A DNA stretch of 18,313 nucleotides from an uncultured Erysipelotrichaceae bacterium (GTDB taxonomy: Bacteria > Bacillota_I > Bacilli_A > Erysipelotrichales > Erysipelotrichaceae). The notes beneath the pieces were generated by a model. The model was not told where the DNA came from. It saw only the letters and a program-made list of their open reading frames with translations, and searched no databases. Positions 14,736 to 18,313 of the stretch are shown here, one piece after another (the first letter of the stretch is position 1; each line of letters opens with the position of its first letter). The DNA is taken from positions 1 to 18,313 of the forward strand of contig CADBND010000134.1 in the NCBI GenBank assembly GCA_902795875.1, given 5' to 3'. The position numbers and the translations under genes are program-made.

Positions 14736-15764
14736 CTATTCACCATCCGTCGTTTCGATCTCTTGTATATCATTTCCGCTCACATTGGAAGTGGCGATAC
14801 TTTCCAGAACGCTCAGATTCTCATACATCAACGAAAGGTAATCCTTGCCTGATTCGATCTGATTGGAAGTCAGAGACGAGATATTGCGCAAAGTGATGCG
14901 CTTGAGTCCGAGCTCCTCTTCCAGCTGGACCATGAGATTCATCATTTCATCAGTCATATTCGGTTCCATCGCAATGAAACGCACATCGTCATTCTTTATC
15001 CTGGCCTTGATCGCTTCCAGCTGGGCAGCACTGGGAAGTGCACCGTATTTGGAAAGACAGACCGGATAGACCTGAAAACCGAAATCCTTCTGCCAGCAGC
15101 CGAAAGATCCGGTCATGGATACGAATTTGATGGACTTATTCTCATTGACCAGCTTTGTCGCCAGAGCCTCATAGGAGGCATCCAGAGCGATCAGATCATC
15201 CGCCACCTGATTGTAGTTTTCCGTAAAGTAAGCGGACTGTTCGACATAATTGCTGGAAAGATAATCGTAGACATCCTTTGCCATACAATACATGCCACTG
15301 GGTGAAAGCCAGATAAACGGATCGAGGTCATAAGTATCCAGATCCGCAAAGATATCCCCCTCGTAATACGGTCCCTCCACATAGGAAACGGTATTGTTTA
15401 CGATGACTGGCGTATAGCGCTTGTATTCATAAAGACAGTTGAGAACAGAAAGATCACCTGCCCCAAGATCGATACCGATCTCCTTCATCTCATCGGAATA
15501 AAGATCCATATACGGTTCCAGATCACCGATATGAAAAAGGACGGAAGTATCTTCCAGGATCTGCTGATAATCTTCAACGAGATTCGCGCATTGGATCAGA
15601 TCACGGTTCTGAATCGAGATCGTCTCGATCCGGTTTCCGCCGATCCTGCTTAAAAGATAACCGATCGGATAGATCGTATATGCTGTATATCGTTTACTGG
15701 AGGTGCAGCCGCTCATAAGCAGAAGCACCAGCAGAAGGCTTAACGTTTTTTTAATCAATTTCAT
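14736..15764 (-). CDS. ZnuA/AdcA-like substrate-binding lipoprotein without metal ligands
   Basis: A 342-residue lipoprotein: Lys-rich start, hydrophobic stretch and lipobox LMSGC with Cys20, so it is anchored to the outer face of the membrane. It aligns along its length with zinc/manganese cluster A-I binding proteins: IGDLEPYM, DPFIWLSP, SMTGSFGCWQKDFG, and LEEELGLKRITL near the end. The metal histidines are gone. DPHxWL is DPFIWL, the SHxAFGY site is MTGSFGC, and the PHxYEP loop is missing; only the late acidic residue (MEP) remains. No ABC permease or ATPase gene is nearby. I start at the ATG at 15764; a TTG at 15770 is possible. A TATAAT lies 8 nt upstream. It may bind another ligand or serve a surface or sensing role. 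Confidence 0.8.
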   Translation of the reverse strand: MKLIKKTLSLLLVLLLMSGCTSSKRYTAYTIYPIGYLLSRIGGNRIETISIQNRDLIQCANLVEDYQQILEDTSVLFHIGDLEPYMDLYSDEMKEIGIDLGAGDLSVLNCLYEYKRYTPVIVNNTVSYVEGPYYEGDIFADLDTYDLDPFIWLSPSGMYCMAKDVYDYLSSNYVEQSAYFTENYNQVADDLIALDASYEALATKLVNENKSIKFVSMTGSFGCWQKDFGFQVYPVCLSKYGALPSAAQLEAIKARIKNDDVRFIAMEPNMTDEMMNLMVQLEEELGLKRITLRNISSLTSNQIESGKDYLSLMYENLSVLESIATSNVSGNDIQEIETTDGE

Positions 15765-15772
15765 ACTCAATC

Positions 15773-15778
15773 ATTATA
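15773..15778 (-). promoter_or_regulatory. -10 box just before the lipoprotein gene
   Basis: A consensus TATAAT on the minus strand overlaps the trmB stop codon and lies 8 nt before the ATG at 15764, with no usable Shine-Dalgarno sequence between. The -35 is poor. It may drive a leaderless or near-leaderless transcript of the lipoprotein and the downstream genes. Confidence 0.4.
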
Positions 15779-16385
15779 CCTTATCGATCCGGTATTTGGC
15801 GTAATAGATGGGCTGGCCCAGGGATACGAAGCGTTCCTGATAGGCAGTCATCGGTTCCCCTTCCCGGTAATAGTTTCTGTCCGTTTCCAGCAGTTTGAAT
15901 CCGGATGATCCGAAATAGCCCAGAGAGTCTTCATAGAAACTTTCATTGTCCGTCTTGAATATCAGGACGCCCTTGTCCTTCAGGACCTTTTCATAACTCT
16001 TAAGGAAAGGAAGATAGGTCAGCCTCCTCTTGTGCGTCCTCTTCTTCGGCCAGGGATCGGAAAAATGCAGGTAGATGAGATCGAGGCTGTTTTCATCGAA
16101 CAGTTCTTCAATATTCATCGCATCAGCCAGGATGACCCGGAAATTATCCAGTTCCAGCTCCTGTGCCTTTTTTATCGCTCTGGCGACACAGGTCTCTTCT
16201 CTCTCCAGTCCCACATAAAAGATCTCCCGGTTTATGGAAGCCGATTTCGTTATGAAATCACCCATACCCATGCCGATCTCAACATACAGCGGCTTATCGC
16301 CATCGTATCCCTTCAGATCCTTTATCAGGTATTCTTCTTCATTTTCCAGAAAGGAAGGTACCCATTTCTTTTTTCTCATCCGCAT
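15774..16385 (-). CDS. trmB: tRNA (guanine-N7-)-methyltransferase
   Basis: TrmB makes m7G46 in the variable loop of tRNAs using S-adenosylmethionine. From the chosen start MRMRKKKW the protein has 203 residues. It shows the SAM motif VEIGMGMGDF (35-44), the family signature HFSDPWPKKRTHKRRLT (107-123) with its catalytic Asp, and TAYQERF (180-186) near the end. An in-frame ATG at 16403 would add six residues but lies upstream of the -10 box, so the start at 16385 is preferred. That start has TATAAT exactly 6 nt ahead and no ribosome binding site. It is the first gene of the long minus-strand run and diverges from the peptidase gene. Confidence 0.94.
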   Translation of the reverse strand: MRMRKKKWVPSFLENEEEYLIKDLKGYDGDKPLYVEIGMGMGDFITKSASINREIFYVGLEREETCVARAIKKAQELELDNFRVILADAMNIEELFDENSLDLIYLHFSDPWPKKRTHKRRLTYLPFLKSYEKVLKDKGVLIFKTDNESFYEDSLGYFGSSGFKLLETDRNYYREGEPMTAYQERFVSLGQPIYYAKYRIDKV

Positions 16386-16391
16386 ATTTCT

Positions 16392-16397
16392 ATTATA
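16392..16397 (-). promoter_or_regulatory. -10 box of trmB, leaderless spacing
   Basis: The minus strand reads TATAAT-AGAAAT-ATG, so the hexamer ends 6 nt before the start codon. This repeats the spacing seen before def and the ftsW-like gene. It is embedded in the symmetric core TATTATAATA, which also holds the peptidase -10 on the other strand. Confidence 0.55.
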
Positions 16398-16399
16398 AT
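16394..16399 (+). promoter_or_regulatory. -10 box of the Xaa-Pro peptidase gene
   Basis: A consensus TATAAT on the plus strand, offset by 2 bp from the trmB -10 box. The predicted start near 16406 leaves a leader of about 37 nt containing the ribosome binding site AAGGAG, so this side of the divergent promoter makes a conventional message. Confidence 0.5.
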
Positions 16400-16442
16400 A
16401 CATAGTGGGTCGCCATTAAGGCGAAGTGAAAAGGAGCAGATC

Positions 16443-17516
16443 ATGAACGTAAATAGAATCAAAAATGTACTCAATAAGGCACAAGGCATCGACGCATTGC
16501 TGATAAGCGATCCTATCGCCATCTACTATATCTGCGGCAAAAAGGTCGAACCTGGCGAAAGATTCCTGGGACTTCTTCTGAAAAGAGAGACAAAACCGGT
16601 ACTGTTTCTGAACATCCTTTTCCCGATGGAAGAAACGGAAGGCTTACAGATCGCAAAATACGCCGATGGCGATGATCTGTGTGAACTGCTTTCCCGCTAT
16701 ATCCGCAAGGACGAAGTGCTCGGTGTCGACAAGACATTGCAGGCAAGATTCTTATTGCCTATGCAAAGATATGGACTGGCGAAAGAATATGTCGACGGTT
16801 CCCTTCCTGTAGATCTGAGCAGATCGATCAAGGAGGAGGGAGAACTCGAACTTCTCAGAAAGTCCTCTCTGATCAACGATGCCGCCATGGCTGAATTCAA
16901 AAAACTGATCCACGAAGGTGTCAGTGAAAAAGAAGTTGCCGAACAGATCCCTGCGATCTATAAAAAACTCGGGGCACAGGACTTCTCCTTCGGTGCCATC
17001 GTCGCATTCGGAAAGAATACCGCCGACCCCCACCACATGCCCGATGATACCATCGTCAAGGAAGGCGATGCTGTATTGTTCGATGTAGGATGCATATACA
17101 ATGGCTACTGTTCCGATATGACCAGGACTTTCTTCTATAAACACGGTCCTAATGAGGAACAGAAAAAGATCTATGACCTGGTACGTAAAGCCAACGAGGA
17201 AGCCGAAGCTTCCATCAAAGCCGGTGTCAGACTCTGCGATATCGACAAAGTCGCCAGAGACATCATCACTGAAGGCGGCTATGGCAAATACTTCACGCAC
17301 CGTTTAGGACACTTTATCGGTATTGAAGTTCATGAATACGGCGATGTATCCGCCGCCTTCAAAGATCCCGTTCAGGAACACAACGTCTTCTCCATCGAAC
17401 CGGGCATCTATGATCCCGAAACGCTGGGATGCAGGATCGAGGACCTCGTCATCGTCACGAAAGACGGCTGCGAAGTCATGAACCACTATCCTCACGATAT
17501 CGAGATCATCGACTGA
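16443..17516 (+). CDS. M24 family Xaa-Pro peptidase (aminopeptidase P / prolidase type)
   Basis: A 357-residue cytoplasmic metallopeptidase that cleaves peptide bonds next to proline. The N-terminal creatinase-like domain (1 to about 130) is followed by the pita-bread catalytic domain. All five metal ligands are present: Asp214 and Asp225 in FDVGCIYNGYCSDMTRTF, His290 in HRLGHFIGIEVHE, Glu319 in SIEPGIY and Glu333 in RIEDLV. His198 in DPHHMP is a further active-site histidine. A good ribosome binding site, AAGGAG, lies 7 nt before the ATG, which fixes the start; the frame is open further upstream, but only inside trmB on the other strand. Aminopeptidase P and prolidase cannot be separated by sequence here. 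It ends at a terminator shared with pnp. Confidence 0.9.
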   Translation: MNVNRIKNVLNKAQGIDALLISDPIAIYYICGKKVEPGERFLGLLLKRETKPVLFLNILFPMEETEGLQIAKYADGDDLCELLSRYIRKDEVLGVDKTLQARFLLPMQRYGLAKEYVDGSLPVDLSRSIKEEGELELLRKSSLINDAAMAEFKKLIHEGVSEKEVAEQIPAIYKKLGAQDFSFGAIVAFGKNTADPHHMPDDTIVKEGDAVLFDVGCIYNGYCSDMTRTFFYKHGPNEEQKKIYDLVRKANEEAEASIKAGVRLCDIDKVARDIITEGGYGKYFTHRLGHFIGIEVHEYGDVSAAFKDPVQEHNVFSIEPGIYDPETLGCRIEDLVIVTKDGCEVMNHYPHDIEIID

Positions 17517-17523
17517 TACAGAC

Positions 17524-17559
17524 AATCAAAAAGCGATATCAACTGATATCGCTTTTGAT
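17524..17559. terminator. Bidirectional terminator between the peptidase gene and pnp
   Basis: AAAAGCGATATC, loop AACT and GATATCGCTTTT form a perfect 12-bp stem, extended by ATC/GAT past a bulged A. T-rich sequence follows on both strands. It lies 8 nt from the peptidase stop and 5 nt from the pnp stop, and serves both convergent genes. Confidence 0.9.
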
Positions 17560-17563
17560 TTGC

Positions 17564-18313
17564 TTAGTCTTTCTTACCGAAGAAACGGATCTCTCCGAAA
17601 GTCTTCTTCTTTTCTTCTTTCTTCTCTTCGGGAGCTTCTTCCTTTGTTTCTTTCCTGTTTTCTTTCTTGTTCTGTTTTTCAGGTTTCGGTAAGAGCTCCT
17701 TGGCAGAAACATTTACTCTGCCCTTCTCGTCGATCTCCATGACTTTGACCCGGATCGTATCGCCGATCTTCAGGACATCTTCCGGTTTATCGACTCTCTC
17801 ATGTTTGATCTTGGAGACATGAAGCAATGCATCCGTGCCCTTGAACAGTTCTACGAAGGCACCGAACTTCTCAAGCCTGACGACTTTCGCATCATAGATC
17901 TCACCGACCTTGGCTTCTCTTGTGATGTCATCGATCATAGCCTTAGCCTTTTCGATGGCTTCCTTGGAAGTGTGGTAGATCACGACCTTACCGTCGTCAT
18001 CGATATCGATCTTAACATCATCGCATTTCTCGATGATGTCGTTGATGACCTTGCCGCCTGAACCGATGACTTCTCTGATCTTGTCAGTCGGGATCGTGAA
18101 GGTGACCATCTTCGGTGCATACTTGCTGACTTCCTTGCGCGGTTCAGCGATCGCAGTTGCCATATTGTCTAAGATCTCCATACGGCCTTTATGTGCCTGT
18201 GCCAGAGCTTCCTTGAAGATCTCTCTGGTAATACCCTTGCACTTGATATCCATCTGTAAAGCCGTGATGCCTTCTCTTGTACCGGCGACCTTGAAGTCCA
18301 TATCGCCATAATG
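17564..18313 (-). CDS. pnp: Polyribonucleotide nucleotidyltransferase (3' part, runs off the right edge)
   Basis: The last 249 residues of PNPase, which degrades RNA from the 3' end using phosphate. The visible part begins HYGDMDFKVAGT, the conserved catalytic-core segment with the metal-binding Asp residues (GDMDFK). It continues with the end of the second RNase PH domain, a KH domain with VIGSGGKVINDII, and an S1 domain (VGEIYDAKVVRLEKFGAFVE). A Lys/Glu-rich low-complexity tail of about 40 residues ends in FFGKKD. The N-terminal two thirds lie outside the window. Together with RNase J in the same window it covers both directions of exonucleolytic mRNA decay. Confidence 0.95.
   Translation of the reverse strand, partial: HYGDMDFKVAGTREGITALQMDIKCKGITREIFKEALAQAHKGRMEILDNMATAIAEPRKEVSKYAPKMVTFTIPTDKIREVIGSGGKVINDIIEKCDDVKIDIDDDGKVVIYHTSKEAIEKAKAMIDDITREAKVGEIYDAKVVRLEKFGAFVELFKGTDALLHVSKIKHERVDKPEDVLKIGDTIRVKVMEIDEKGRVNVSAKELLPKPEKQNKKENRKETKEEAPEEKKEEKKKTFGEIRFFGKKD

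Noticed and set aside
16386..16403. Earlier in-frame ATG for trmB at 16403.
   Set aside because: It lies upstream of the TATAAT box. MRMRKKKW at 16385 matches the usual N-terminus.
16032..16442. The open frame of the peptidase extends about 137 codons upstream on the plus strand.
   Set aside because: This part lies entirely over trmB and its promoter on the other strand. The ATG at 16443 has AAGGAG and gives a normal M24 N-terminus.
1..18313. Whole-genome TAG reassignment as an explanation for dnaI.
   Set aside because: coaE and the lipoprotein gene end naturally at TAG right where the next gene begins, so TAG works as a stop here.
1..18313. CRISPR array, prophage, transposase, toxin-antitoxin or defence island.
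   Set aside because: No direct repeat series, no recombinase or transposase motifs, and no unexplained gene pair was found; all sizeable open regions are assigned.

Overview
The window looks like core chromosome of a Bacillota (Firmicutes) bacterium. The best evidence is the primosome pair DnaB/DnaI, which is restricted to Firmicutes, together with RNase J, a type-2 peptide deformylase and Firmicute-style gene orders (def next to rnjA; ftsW-rsmD-coaD; polA-mutM-coaE-dnaB-dnaI). Base composition is intermediate. An Erysipelotrichia-like lineage is my guess from protein character and is not proven by the sequence. I see no tRNA, rRNA, CRISPR array, insertion sequence or prophage gene. Nearly every base is coding or short intergenic regulatory DNA.

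Layout from left to right. (1) Positions 1-299, minus strand: 5' part of an L-2-amino-thiazoline-4-carboxylate hydrolase-family gene, with a well-formed promoter and a 16-bp operator-like inverted repeat. (2) Positions 423-3004, minus: a large protein with a TerD-like C-terminal domain, then a RimL-type acetyltransferase, closed by a terminator. (3) Positions 3184-5355, minus: ftsW-like SEDS gene, rsmD and coaD, linked by overlaps and closed by a terminator. (4) Positions 5395-7803, plus: def and rnjA, diverging from ftsW. (5) Positions 7865-16385, minus: an overlap-linked run trmB, ZnuA-like lipoprotein, polA, mutM, coaE, dnaB, dnaI, pfkA. It converges on rnjA at a bidirectional terminator. 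(6) Positions 16443-17516, plus: an M24 Xaa-Pro peptidase diverging from trmB and converging on the 3' part of pnp (17564-18313, minus) at a second bidirectional terminator.

Functionally this is housekeeping: chromosome replication start (DnaB, DnaI), repair (PolA, MutM), septal wall synthesis (FtsW-like), the last two steps of CoA synthesis (CoaD, CoaE, in separate operons), RNA modification and decay (RsmD, TrmB, RNase J, PNPase), N-terminal processing and peptide turnover (Def, Xaa-Pro peptidase) and glycolysis (PfkA).

The unusual points are: an in-frame TAG inside the normally essential dnaI, with the rest of the gene intact behind it; several genes with a -10 box only 6-8 nt before the start codon and no ribosome binding site, which suggests leaderless mRNAs; a ZnuA-like lipoprotein that has lost its metal-binding histidines; a large protein with a TerD-like domain behind a terminator-like leader hairpin; and about fivefold enrichment of GATC in the part I counted. 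I did not find a clear new multi-gene defence or mobile system.
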